From contig CAISMH010000011.1 in assembly GCA_903886485.1 (NCBI GenBank), forward strand, positions 248,001 through 312,000: a stretch of DNA of 64,000 nucleotides, given 5' to 3'. The notes under the pieces were generated by a model, which was not told the origin of the DNA, did no database searches, and saw only the letters and a list, made by a program, of their open reading frames with translations. Numbering within the stretch: the stretch's first letter is position 1; every line of letters starts with the position of its first letter. The translations under genes and the position numbers were made by a program. The stretch is from an uncultured Burkholderiales bacterium. Lineage in GTDB: Bacteria; Pseudomonadota; Gammaproteobacteria; Burkholderiales; Burkholderiaceae_C. Shown here in pieces: positions 55,647 to 64,000 of the stretch.

Positions 55647-58355
55647 TCAGAGCGAGGTGTCAAACACCGCGTGCCACAAGGTTTTGATCGCCGCGCATTC
55701 TTGCTCCAGCTGGGCCATGGGCACTTGTGTGGGCTGCTCATCCAAGCGCGCGCGATGTTGGACGCGACGCAGTTCGCGGTAAGCGCTCCCTGCCGCTTGC
55801 CCCACGCCCATTGGCAACAAGCCTGACTTTTCGGCACTCATCAGCAGAGCAATGTTCCCCACGTTGTCCAACAAGGCCGGGTGTTGCTGCGCATGCGCCA
55901 GCACCAAGTACTGCACGGCAAACTCCACATCGACCATGCCCCCCGTGCTGTGTTTGACATCAAACAAATTCGATGGAATCGTGTGCGCCGCATGCAGCTT
56001 TTCCCGCATGGCCACAATTTCTTGGCGCAGCGAAACGAGGTTGCGTTTGGCATGAATGACATTGGCACGCACAGCATCAAAGCGTGATTTGAGTGCTGGC
56101 ACACCCAAGCAAAACCGCGCCCGCGTCATGGCTTGATGCTCCCATGTCCACGCAGTGTTTTCACCGCGTTGGCATTGGTAGTCGGCATACGCGTCAAAGG
56201 TTGAGACCAGCAAGCCAGAGTTGCCGTTGGGTCGCAAGGCGGTGTCGATCTCGTACAAATCTCCGTCGCCCGTTTTGACCGTGAGCCAGTTGATGAGCTT
56301 GCGCACATAGGCGGCGTAGATTTCACCCGCCCGTTCGTGCGCATCTTCGTACACAAACACAATGTCGAGGTCGCTGCCGTAACCCAGCTCTTTGCCCCCC
56401 AACTTGCCGTAGGCCAGAACCGCGAACTGCGGCTCATCGCGGTGACGTTGTTTGAAGTTTTGCCACACCCACTGGCTGGTAATTTTCAGCACGCTGTCGG
56501 CCAAGGCACTCAAGTCGTCCGCGACTTGCTCGACCGTCAAGCGTCCTTCCACATCACGCGCCAAGGTGCGGAACACTTCGGCATGGTGGGCGCGACGCAG
56601 CAGGTTGAGCAACGTCTCTTCGTCCGCTTGGCCCGTCGATTGCAGCGACGCCAAGCGGCGTTCTAGCTCTTGTTCAAACTCCAGCGGCATGAACCGTTCA
56701 GCCAACAAGGCTTCGCCTGCCAGCTCGTCAATCACACCGGGGTGTTGTTGCAAATACTTGGCCGGCCAGCGCGCCAAGCCGAGCAAGCGCAGGAGTTGTT
56801 CATGCACGCGAGGCCGTTCAATCAACAAGGCCAAATAACTCTCGCGGCGCAGCAGCGGCTCCATCCAGTCGCTCCAGCGAACCGCGGCTTCTTCGCTCAC
56901 GCGGCCTTCCTCAATCCATGCATGGGTGCGTTGCAAGAGTTTGAGCAGACGTTGCATACCCTCGTCGCGTAGAGCCCGCATGCGAGGTTGTTCGGACCAA
57001 TGCGCCACGCGTTCGCGCAAACGCGCGTTCAGGTCGGGCAACAAAGCGTCCAAGTCCACATACTCGTTCTTGGCTTTGGGGGTGCAGCCTTTGCATTCGC
57101 CGTTGTGGGTGGGTTCTGCTTTGTCACCCAACCCCAACAGGCGGTCAAACTCTTGCGCCACCAATTCACGGTGGCTGTCGAGTTGGGTCAAAAAGTCGCA
57201 CACATCGCCGTAGCCCAGCGTCAGCGAGATCCAATTCAAATCCTCGTCATGGGTGGGCAGCACATGGGTTTGTTGGTCATCCAAATATTGAATGCGATGT
57301 TCCACTTGGCGCAAAAACACATACGCCTTGGCCAGTGCTTCGGCGGTCGCCGCAGGCATGAGGTTGGCTTGGCTGAGCCGCTGCAGGGCTTGCAATGTGG
57401 GGCGTGTGCGCAACTCAGGAAAGTGACCGCCGCGCACCACTTGCAAGAGTTGCACCGTGAATTCAATTTCACGAATGCCGCCGCGTGAGAGCTTGACATC
57501 GTTGGCGCGTTCTGGGCGCCCTGCGCTGCGCGCGAGCGAGTGTTTGCGAATTTGCTGATGCAAACCTCGCAAGGACTCGAACACGCTGTAATCCAAATAG
57601 CGGCGAAATACAAAAGGCAGCACGGTGTCACGCAACTCAAAGGCCCGAGCTTTGCCGCTCAAGGGCGCGACCACACGGCTTTTGAGCCAAGCAAAGCGTT
57701 CCCACTCGCGGCCCTGCACCAAGAAATACGCTTCCAAGGCTTGGCGCGACAGCACGCTCGGCCCCGAGTTGCCGTTCGGGCGCAAGGCTAAATCCATGCG
57801 AAACACAAAGCCATGCTCGGTGGTGTCACCGATCAAGGTGTAAATCAGTTTGACGGCTTTGGCAAAGTAATCGTGGTTGCTGATGCGCCCGCGTCCGTCA
57901 GGCAAGCCCGTGGTCTCGCCGTCTTCGTCGTACACATAGATCAGGTCAATGTCGCTCGACACGTTGAGTTCGCGTGCGCCAAATTTGCCCATGCCGATGA
58001 TCCACAACACCGCACGTTCGCCGCGCGGGGTGGTCGGCATGCCGTAGCTCGCGTCTAGTTGCGCTTGGGCTTCACGGAAGGCCACATCCAGACTGAACTC
58101 GCCCAGCTCCGTGACCGCACGTGTCACCACTTCAAGGCTGGCGTGCTGTTCGCAGTCCAGCACCACCAAGCGTTCCATCACCAGCTGGCGCAGCATGCGC
58201 AAGGCGTCGCCACAGCTGTGTGTTTGGCGCAGGGCTTCAAAACAGGTTTGCAACGTGGCCAAAACAGGCGCACCCGCAGGCAGCAAGTGCAGCTCATTTG
58301 CATAGCGACGACGCAAACGCTGTGCAAAGCGTGAATAAGTACTCAAATTTGACAC
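55647..58355 (-). CDS. glnE: Bifunctional glutamine synthetase adenylyltransferase/adenylyl-removing enzyme
   Basis: Adds and removes AMP on glutamine synthetase in response to PII. Two nucleotidyltransferase domains are visible: the N-terminal one with GARELNVSSDIDLIYVYDEDGE and the C-terminal one with GGKELGYGSDLDIVFVYEDAHE, linked by helical domains with LSRGGIREIEFTVQ and MVDVEFAVQYLVL. From GTG 58355 (SNLSTYSRFAQRLRRRYA) the protein is 902 aa, near the family size. The frame is open further (to 58595), but that overlaps yhdP. The exact start (GTG 58355, GTG 58379 or a TTG) is uncertain. Confidence 0.94.
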   Translation of the reverse strand: MSNLSTYSRFAQRLRRRYANELHLLPAGAPVLATLQTCFEALRQTHSCGDALRMLRQLVMERLVVLDCEQHASLEVVTRAVTELGEFSLDVAFREAQAQLDASYGMPTTPRGERAVLWIIGMGKFGARELNVSSDIDLIYVYDEDGETTGLPDGRGRISNHDYFAKAVKLIYTLIGDTTEHGFVFRMDLALRPNGNSGPSVLSRQALEAYFLVQGREWERFAWLKSRVVAPLSGKARAFELRDTVLPFVFRRYLDYSVFESLRGLHQQIRKHSLARSAGRPERANDVKLSRGGIREIEFTVQLLQVVRGGHFPELRTRPTLQALQRLSQANLMPAATAEALAKAYVFLRQVEHRIQYLDDQQTHVLPTHDEDLNWISLTLGYGDVCDFLTQLDSHRELVAQEFDRLLGLGDKAEPTHNGECKGCTPKAKNEYVDLDALLPDLNARLRERVAHWSEQPRMRALRDEGMQRLLKLLQRTHAWIEEGRVSEEAAVRWSDWMEPLLRRESYLALLIERPRVHEQLLRLLGLARWPAKYLQQHPGVIDELAGEALLAERFMPLEFEQELERRLASLQSTGQADEETLLNLLRRAHHAEVFRTLARDVEGRLTVEQVADDLSALADSVLKITSQWVWQNFKQRHRDEPQFAVLAYGKLGGKELGYGSDLDIVFVYEDAHERAGEIYAAYVRKLINWLTVKTGDGDLYEIDTALRPNGNSGLLVSTFDAYADYQCQRGENTAWTWEHQAMTRARFCLGVPALKSRFDAVRANVIHAKRNLVSLRQEIVAMREKLHAAHTIPSNLFDVKHSTGGMVDVEFAVQYLVLAHAQQHPALLDNVGNIALLMSAEKSGLLPMGVGQAAGSAYRELRRVQHRARLDEQPTQVPMAQLEQECAAIKTLWHAVFDTSL

Positions 58356-58391
58356 AGAGGAGGGGATAATTCCGATCACGTTGCTAGCACC

Positions 58392-61300
58392 ATGAAATAT
58401 TTGTCTGATTCTGTAAGTCCCACCCCTGAACACGGCGTCTCTGATTTGAAAATCAAGTCGGCTTGGCGACGTGCGCTCAACTGGGCTGTCGGTCTGGTGG
58501 CCTTGGCTTGGGTGGCTGTGGTGCTGGCGTGGAGCGCCTTGCACATTTTCATTGTGCCGCGAATTGATGATTACCGTGAGGTGTTGCAACAACAAGCCTC
58601 ACGCGCCATGGGCGTGCGGGTTGAAATTGGCAACATTCGCGCCCAAGGCGGATGGTGGCTGCCGTGGTTTGAAGTCAACGACATCGTGCTGTTCGATCAG
58701 GAAGGACGTGAAGCCTTGCGTTTGCCACACGTGGTGGCGGCGGTCTCGCCTCGCTCGGTGTTGTTCGGGCGGTTTGAGCAACTCAGCATTGACAACCCCG
58801 AATTAGAAATTCGCCGTGATGCGGATGGCCATGTCTGGGTCGCGGGTCTCGATATCCGCGGGACTGGCGATGGCAGTGGCACAGATTGGTTCTTCTCCCA
58901 ACCCGAGTTTTTGGTGCGCCAAGGCGTGGTGCACTGGCGCGACGAAAGTCGATTGCATGAGGGTCGTTCAGATGCGGCGCAAACCCGTGGGCCTGTGCTG
59001 ACTCTCCAAGGCGTCGATGTGTTGGTGAAGAACCATGGGTTTCAACATGAGTTGCGTGTCAGTGCCACACCTCCTGATGTGCTGGGCCAGCGCTTGTCGG
59101 TGCAGGGCAAGCTCTACCACTTGCCATGGCAGCGAACGGGCGACCTCGCGCGTTGGTCTGGTGAGCTGTTTGCCGATTTGCCATACGTCGACCTCGCTAC
59201 CTTGCGTCAATGGGTCTCGATGGACAAGGGCCTGTTCTTGCAAGAAGGTCGCGGTGCCATGCGCGTGTGGGCAGATGTGCAAAAGGGGCAAGTCACAGGT
59301 GTCACGGCTGATGTTGCCCTCGATGCCGTCTCCGCCCGCTTAGGGGCTGACTTGTTGCCTTTGAGCTTGCGCCGAATGCATGGTCGCGTCGGGGCGCAAT
59401 GGCAAGACGGTGAAACGGCCATCAGCAGTCAAGATTTGGTGTTTGATACACAACAAGGTGAGCATTGGCCCGGTGGTCTGTTGCGTGTGAGCTGGCGTGG
59501 GAATGCGTGGGACGCTGGCACACTCAGTGCCGACCGTTTGGATTTAGATGCCCTCGCCCAAGTCAGTCAACGTCTGCCGCTTTCTGCGCAGATGCGCGGC
59601 CTGTTGGCGCGGACCCAACCGCAAGGCCAAGTCAACCAGCTCAAGGCGACATGGCAAAAAAATGACGATGCGTCTTGGCAGTACAGCGCACAAGGCCAAG
59701 TGCGACAGCTTTCATTGCAACGCGATGTGCAAGCAGACAGCCCTCTGGCGCATGTGCCCAGCGTGCAAGCTGCCCAAGTGGAATTTGATCTGACCCAAAA
59801 AGGCGGCAAAGCACGTGTGAGCGTACACAACGGCAGTTTGACCTTGCCCGCCGGCTTGGACGAACCGCGCATTTTGTTGAACGATGCTTCGGTGCAGCTG
59901 GCGTGGCAACTCAAAGGTCAAGACATCGCTGTGCAATTCACACAAGGACACCTCGCGAACGATGACGTGTCAGGTGAATTCAACGGCCATTGGAAAACGG
60001 GCGAGGGCGAGATGCGCTTTCCCGGTGCGTTGGATGTGACGGCCTCGGTCAGTCGAGCCCAAGTCGCTCAACTTCATCGTTATCTACCCCATGCGCTGTC
60101 TGCCAATGTGCGTGGCTATCTTCGGGACGCGATACAAGCCGGTGAAGTCAGTCATGCGACGATGCGCTTGCGCGGCAACTTGAACGACATGCCGTTTGAC
60201 AACCCCAAACTCGGCGAGTTCCGCATCGTGGCGCAAGTGACCCAAGGTAAATATGCTTATGTGCCACCGGTCGCTCAAAAGGCACCCACACCCGCTTGGC
60301 CGGCCTTGACGCAAATTCAAGGGGAGCTGATGTTGGATCGCAGCACCTTGCAGTTCAAGGGCCGAACCCAACTGGCCGGTGCGCCCGATGTGACGTGGCA
60401 AAAGGTGGAGGCGCGCATTGCGAATTTGGCGCAACCTGTGGTGAGTGTGGCCGGCGAAGCACGCGGTCCCCTGGCACAAGTGTTGGACATGGTGAGCAAA
60501 TCCGCACTCAACGATTTGACCGGTGCCGTGCTGGGCAAAAGCCAAGCCACGGGCGACGCCAATTTCAAATTGACCTTGACCTTGCCACTTGATCATTTGG
60601 CGGCCTCCAAAGTGCAAGGCAGCGTGACCTTTGCCGATAACGCTTTGCAAATCCTTCCTGGCACACCTGTGCTCAACCGCACGCGTGGTACCTTGCAATT
60701 CAGTGAGCAAGGCGTTCAACTCAAAGCCATGCAAGCCAAGTTGCTCGGTGGCGAAGCCCTGCTCGACGGCGGTTTGTCCTTTGTGGCCAAAGACGACCAG
60801 TCGCCTTTGCAACTCAAAATCCGTGGCGACTTGACGGCAGAAGGTTTGCAGCAAGCGCGTGAACTCGGGTTTGTGTCACGCCTTGCGCAACGTGCGTCGG
60901 GTAAATCAAGCTACAGCGCCACCTTGGGTTTACGTCGCGGTCAGCCAGAGCTGCTCATCAGCAGCGACCTCAAAGGCATGGCCTTGACGTTGCCAGCGCC
61001 TTTGAACAAAGCGGCGCAAGCGCTGATGCCGTTGCGCATCGAGTCGCAGCTGACGCGTGAGTCCTTGCAGCCCAAATCACGTGTGTTGCAAGACCAAATC
61101 AAAGTCACCTTGGCTCGTACGTTGGCGGTGGCTTATGTGCGCGACCTCAGTGGGCCACGTGCCCGTGTCGTTCGCGGTGGCATTGCGGTGGGGCAATCGG
61201 TGAGCGACGCGTCGCCCATGCGTGACAACGCGGTGAGCCTGAATTTGCAGTTGCCATCCTTGGACTTGGACGCTTGGAACACGGCCTTGACGCAACTCAC

Positions 61301-62456
61301 GGGCGTGTCGCCACTCAAGCGCAAAGCCACACCCACGTCCGTCATTGGTAACGAAACTGCGGGGGACGATGCACAAGACTACATGCCCACTTTTGGCGCG
61401 CTGCGTGCCGAACAAATCAAAGTGGCGGATCGTTTGATTCACAAAGTCTTGGTGGGTGGCACACGACAAGGCGACTTGTGGCGCTTGAACATCAGTGCGG
61501 ACGAGCTCAATGGATTTGCGGAAGTGCGTCCACCCAACGGCCATGTTCCAGCGCAGTTCTATGCGCGCTTGGCCTACTTGAACATCCCCCCAAGTTCAGT
61601 CTCCGATGTTGAGCGTTTGTTGAGCGAACAACCCAGCAGCATTCCCACCTTGGACATTGTGGTGAACGAGGTCACGCTGCGTGGCAAAAAACTAGGCCGC
61701 TTGGAAATTGATGCGGTCAATCGTGTGGGCGCCAATGCAGCGCGTGAATGGCGTTTGAATAAATTCAATGTGACCTTGCCTGAAGCCACCTTAACGGCGA
61801 ACGGCAACTGGGCTGCCGAAGGGCCACGTGTGCGACGGACCCAATTCAACTTTGTCTTGGCCATTCGTGACAGCGGTGAGTTGTTGGCCCGCTTGGGAAC
61901 GCCGGGCGCGGTCCGTCACGGGGAAGGGCGCGTGGATGGCCAACTCTCTTGGCAAGGCTCACCCATCACGCTGGATTACGCCAGCATGAACGGCAAGATG
62001 AACTTGGCGATTGAAAAAGGACAGTTCTTAAAAACAGAGCCAGGCGCAGCACGTTTGCTGGGGGTGTTGAACTTGCAGGCCTTGCCGCGTCGCTTAACGC
62101 TGGACTTCAGTGATTTGTTCAGCGAGGGTTTCGCCTTTGATTTTGTGCGCGGCGATGTGCGCATTGAGCAAGGTGTGGCCTTCACCAACAATCTGCAAAT
62201 GAAGGGCGTGGTCGCAGGTGCTTTGATCGAAGGCAACGCCGACTTGGTGCGCGAAACGCAACAGCTCAAAGTGGTGGTCGTGCCTGAAATCAATGCTGGC
62301 ACAGCCTCGCTGTATGTCGCCACCATCAACCCCTTGATCGGACTCACCAGCTACCTCGCGCAGTTGGTTTTGAGCAAACCGTTGGTGCGGGCTGGAACCA
62401 CAGAGTTTCGTGTCGATGGCACTTGGGCCGATCCCCGTGTGACCAAGGTGGATTGA
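58392..62456 (+). CDS. yhdP: YhdP-family (TIGR02099) AsmA-like envelope protein
   Basis: 1354-aa giant with one N-terminal TM helix (VGLVALAWVAVVLAWSALHIFIV, about 35-57) and a long periplasmic part made of repeated beta-strand grooves: the AsmA/YhdP type of inter-membrane lipid bridge. DUF3971-like and AsmA_2-like segments include LSIDNPELEIRRDADGHVWVAGL (about 135-158) and the C-terminal GVLNLQALPRRLTLDFSDLFSEGFAFDF. YhdP helps phospholipid movement to the outer membrane in E. coli. It starts 36 bp from the divergent glnE and its stop shares one base with the next ATG. Confidence 0.93.
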   Translation: MKYLSDSVSPTPEHGVSDLKIKSAWRRALNWAVGLVALAWVAVVLAWSALHIFIVPRIDDYREVLQQQASRAMGVRVEIGNIRAQGGWWLPWFEVNDIVLFDQEGREALRLPHVVAAVSPRSVLFGRFEQLSIDNPELEIRRDADGHVWVAGLDIRGTGDGSGTDWFFSQPEFLVRQGVVHWRDESRLHEGRSDAAQTRGPVLTLQGVDVLVKNHGFQHELRVSATPPDVLGQRLSVQGKLYHLPWQRTGDLARWSGELFADLPYVDLATLRQWVSMDKGLFLQEGRGAMRVWADVQKGQVTGVTADVALDAVSARLGADLLPLSLRRMHGRVGAQWQDGETAISSQDLVFDTQQGEHWPGGLLRVSWRGNAWDAGTLSADRLDLDALAQVSQRLPLSAQMRGLLARTQPQGQVNQLKATWQKNDDASWQYSAQGQVRQLSLQRDVQADSPLAHVPSVQAAQVEFDLTQKGGKARVSVHNGSLTLPAGLDEPRILLNDASVQLAWQLKGQDIAVQFTQGHLANDDVSGEFNGHWKTGEGEMRFPGALDVTASVSRAQVAQLHRYLPHALSANVRGYLRDAIQAGEVSHATMRLRGNLNDMPFDNPKLGEFRIVAQVTQGKYAYVPPVAQKAPTPAWPALTQIQGELMLDRSTLQFKGRTQLAGAPDVTWQKVEARIANLAQPVVSVAGEARGPLAQVLDMVSKSALNDLTGAVLGKSQATGDANFKLTLTLPLDHLAASKVQGSVTFADNALQILPGTPVLNRTRGTLQFSEQGVQLKAMQAKLLGGEALLDGGLSFVAKDDQSPLQLKIRGDLTAEGLQQARELGFVSRLAQRASGKSSYSATLGLRRGQPELLISSDLKGMALTLPAPLNKAAQALMPLRIESQLTRESLQPKSRVLQDQIKVTLARTLAVAYVRDLSGPRARVVRGGIAVGQSVSDASPMRDNAVSLNLQLPSLDLDAWNTALTQLTGVSPLKRKATPTSVIGNETAGDDAQDYMPTFGALRAEQIKVADRLIHKVLVGGTRQGDLWRLNISADELNGFAEVRPPNGHVPAQFYARLAYLNIPPSSVSDVERLLSEQPSSIPTLDIVVNEVTLRGKKLGRLEIDAVNRVGANAAREWRLNKFNVTLPEATLTANGNWAAEGPRVRRTQFNFVLAIRDSGELLARLGTPGAVRHGEGRVDGQLSWQGSPITLDYASMNGKMNLAIEKGQFLKTEPGAARLLGVLNLQALPRRLTLDFSDLFSEGFAFDFVRGDVRIEQGVAFTNNLQMKGVVAGALIEGNADLVRETQQLKVVVVPEINAGTASLYVATINPLIGLTSYLAQLVLSKPLVRAGTTEFRVDGTWADPRVTKVD

Positions 62457-64000
62457 TGGTGTTGCCTGCTGGACCACAAATACGCCGTTGGGTGTTGTGG
62501 GGACTCTTGGTGGTGTTGGTGCTGTCCATGCTCAGTACGCTGGTGTGGTTGGCGGGCCGCTATGAAGTCAGTCAAGTGCAAGCGCGTCTGGAGCGCGATG
62601 CCGCAGACGCGGTCAGCGATATTCGGACGGTTCTCACGCGCAATGCACAGAGTCTGCAAGCACTGCAATACGCCGATCGCAGTACCGTCCCTTGGAGAAA
62701 TGACGCCCACGCTTTGCTGCGTGAACACCGCGAGTGGTTGCGCTTGGAGTTGCGGGACTTAGATTTGCGGGTCCTCAAAAGTGTCGACACCCCGTTTCGT
62801 GCGCCCGTGTTCAATCGTTTGGGCCGTGCCGCCAACCAACCCGAGGTGGTGCAAGCCTGCGGTGTGGCGCGTCGCCAAAGTGGCCCCGGTTATGGGACGA
62901 GCACCTATGTGCCGCAAGCCGATGGCTTGGGGTTAGAAATCATGGACTTGTGCTTGCCCGTCATCACCGACGGGGAACTCACGGGCTATACCGTTGCCAC
63001 GTATTCCTTGGCTGAAATTTTGGTCAACATGGTGGGGCCACAACTGACACGCAGCCAAGAGGTCTCGTTCACGGAGTCGGATGGCACGCGTTTGGCCATG
63101 CACGGCACAACGCGTCGAGGCTCGCGCGTTTTCATCGCCAAGCAATTGCTGGACTTACCTGGTCACACCATGGTGTTGCGCATGGACAGTTGGCGCGGCG
63201 CGCCCGACTTATTCCCCAATGTGTTGACGGCCCTCGTGACGGCCATGGCGATTGCCTTGGCGACGGTGCTCTTAATGCTGGCGCGCGACATGCGGCGTCG
63301 CCAACGCGTGGAGCTGGACTTGGCCAACGCCTTGGCATTTCGCAAAGCGATGGAAGACTCCCTCGTCACGGGCTTGCGTGCGCGTGACAACCAAGGCCGC
63401 ATCACCTACGTGAACCCTGCGTTTTGTGAGATGGTGGGGTTTGAGGCCAAAGAGCTGATGGGGCGTAGCATCCCCGCGCCCTTCTGGCCGCCAGAGATGG
63501 TGGACGAATACGGTCAGCGTCAGGCCCTGCGCTTGGCCGGTAATGCCCCACCGCGCGAGGGCGTGGAGTCGGTCTTCATGCGCAAAAACGGCGAACGCTT
63601 CGCCGTCATGATTTTTGAGGCGCCGCTCATCAACGCCTTGGGCGAGCAAACCGGTTGGATGGGGGCGGTGTTGGATATCAGCGAGCAACGCCGTGTGGAA
63701 GAAGTGTCTCGCGCCAGTCAAGAGCGCTTGCAAGCCACCGCACGTTTGGCCACGGTGGGGGAGATGGCGTCGCTCCTGAGCCACGAACTCAACCAACCCT
63801 TGGCCGCCATCTCTAGCTACGCCACGGGCAGCATGAACTTGCTGCAAGATGCGGCCTTCAAAGACCCACAGTTGGCTGAGATCTTGACGAGTGCGATCCA
63901 ACGCATCGGACAACAAGCCGAGCGTGCAGGCAAAGTCATCAAGAGCGTGCATGACTTTGTGCGCCGTCGCGACCAAGCCCGAGAAGCCGTGACGCCGCGG
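62456..64000 (+). CDS. DctS-like PAS sensor histidine kinase (3' end cut by window)
   Basis: 515 residues are visible. The N-terminus has a TM helix (WVLWGLLVVLVLSMLSTLVWLAG, about 12-34), a periplasmic sensor domain (about 35-255), a second TM (LFPNVLTALVTAMAIALATVLLML), then a PAS domain (GRITYVNPAFCEMVGFEAKELMGR...GAVLDISEQRR, about 315-415) and the start of the kinase core with H-box ATVGEMASLLSHELNQPLAAISSYATG. This layout matches DctS/DctB-type C4-dicarboxylate sensors; the CA domain and any partner regulator or transporter lie outside the window. The ATG overlaps the yhdP stop (TGATG). Confidence 0.88.
   Translation, partial: MVLPAGPQIRRWVLWGLLVVLVLSMLSTLVWLAGRYEVSQVQARLERDAADAVSDIRTVLTRNAQSLQALQYADRSTVPWRNDAHALLREHREWLRLELRDLDLRVLKSVDTPFRAPVFNRLGRAANQPEVVQACGVARRQSGPGYGTSTYVPQADGLGLEIMDLCLPVITDGELTGYTVATYSLAEILVNMVGPQLTRSQEVSFTESDGTRLAMHGTTRRGSRVFIAKQLLDLPGHTMVLRMDSWRGAPDLFPNVLTALVTAMAIALATVLLMLARDMRRRQRVELDLANALAFRKAMEDSLVTGLRARDNQGRITYVNPAFCEMVGFEAKELMGRSIPAPFWPPEMVDEYGQRQALRLAGNAPPREGVESVFMRKNGERFAVMIFEAPLINALGEQTGWMGAVLDISEQRRVEEVSRASQERLQATARLATVGEMASLLSHELNQPLAAISSYATGSMNLLQDAAFKDPQLAEILTSAIQRIGQQAERAGKVIKSVHDFVRRRDQAREAVTPR

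Overview
The window is a high-GC, gene-dense chromosomal stretch of a betaproteobacterium, most likely Burkholderiales, family Comamonadaceae (Limnohabitans/Rhodoferax/Acidovorax type). This rests on recognisable gene orders (lptD-surA-rsmA, metX-metW, sucC-sucD-pilA, recA-recX), a TctDE-type sensor pair, a SWIB-tailed topoisomerase III, and a palindromic repeat of a kind I associate with this family. I see no rRNA, tRNA, CRISPR array, prophage or complete insertion sequence. Most of the window is core genome; the accessory parts are about 21.5-23.2 kb and 25.5-32.3 kb.

Layout. 1-8.6 kb: gap and tkt (minus), then murU-pepP, maeB and a barstar-family protein. 8.6-15.2 kb: envelope and ribosome genes, rsmA, surA and lptD (minus), divergent from amgK and rsmE. 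15.2-21.7 kb: metW, metX and topB (minus), divergent from a SET-domain methyltransferase, birA and a small membrane peptide. 21.7-23.2 kb: a decayed XRE antitoxin, a secreted orphan and a yefM-yoeB toxin-antitoxin pair. 23.2-25.6 kb: ahpC-ahpF peroxide defence. 25.6-30.1 kb: a minus-strand run of a di-haem peroxidase, a porin, an FMN-binding protein, ApbE and a small multihistidine membrane protein, divergent from feoA-feoB across a Fur-box-like sequence. 32.2-35 kb: a TctE/TctD-like two-component pair and a MarR regulator. 35-40 kb: recA, recX, argC, sucC, sucD. 40-43.1 kb: type IV pilin, a PglL/Wzy-like ligase and a family 2 glycosyltransferase. 43.1-48.8 kb: moaC, a BepA-like protease, a small membrane protein, a DUF3717/DUF1289 protein, yaeQ, purB and a glutathione transferase. 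48.8-55.1 kb: a minus-strand block (glutathione peroxidase, FAD amine oxidase, DUF1365, Cfa-like methyltransferase, SDR, NTF2-like) divergent from a MerR-B12 regulator with the CarH/LitR cobalamin-ligand motifs. 55.1-64 kb: rfaE2, glnE, yhdP and a DctS-like sensor kinase cut by the window end.

How the genes work together. Three groups look most informative. (1) The 25.6-32.2 kb cluster reads as a candidate iron-responsive, flavin-based electron path in the envelope, placed back to back with ferrous iron import; this is the best candidate here for an under-described system. (2) The 48.8-55.1 kb block resembles light/photo-oxidative membrane-lipid modification gene sets under a B12 photoreceptor. 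(3) Topoisomerase III carrying a C-terminal SWIB domain lies head to head with a SET-domain lysine methyltransferase, two chromatin-type modules side by side in a bacterium. A palindromic intergenic-type repeat has also been absorbed in frame into metX. Function calls come from reading motifs and gene order by eye; no database search was possible.
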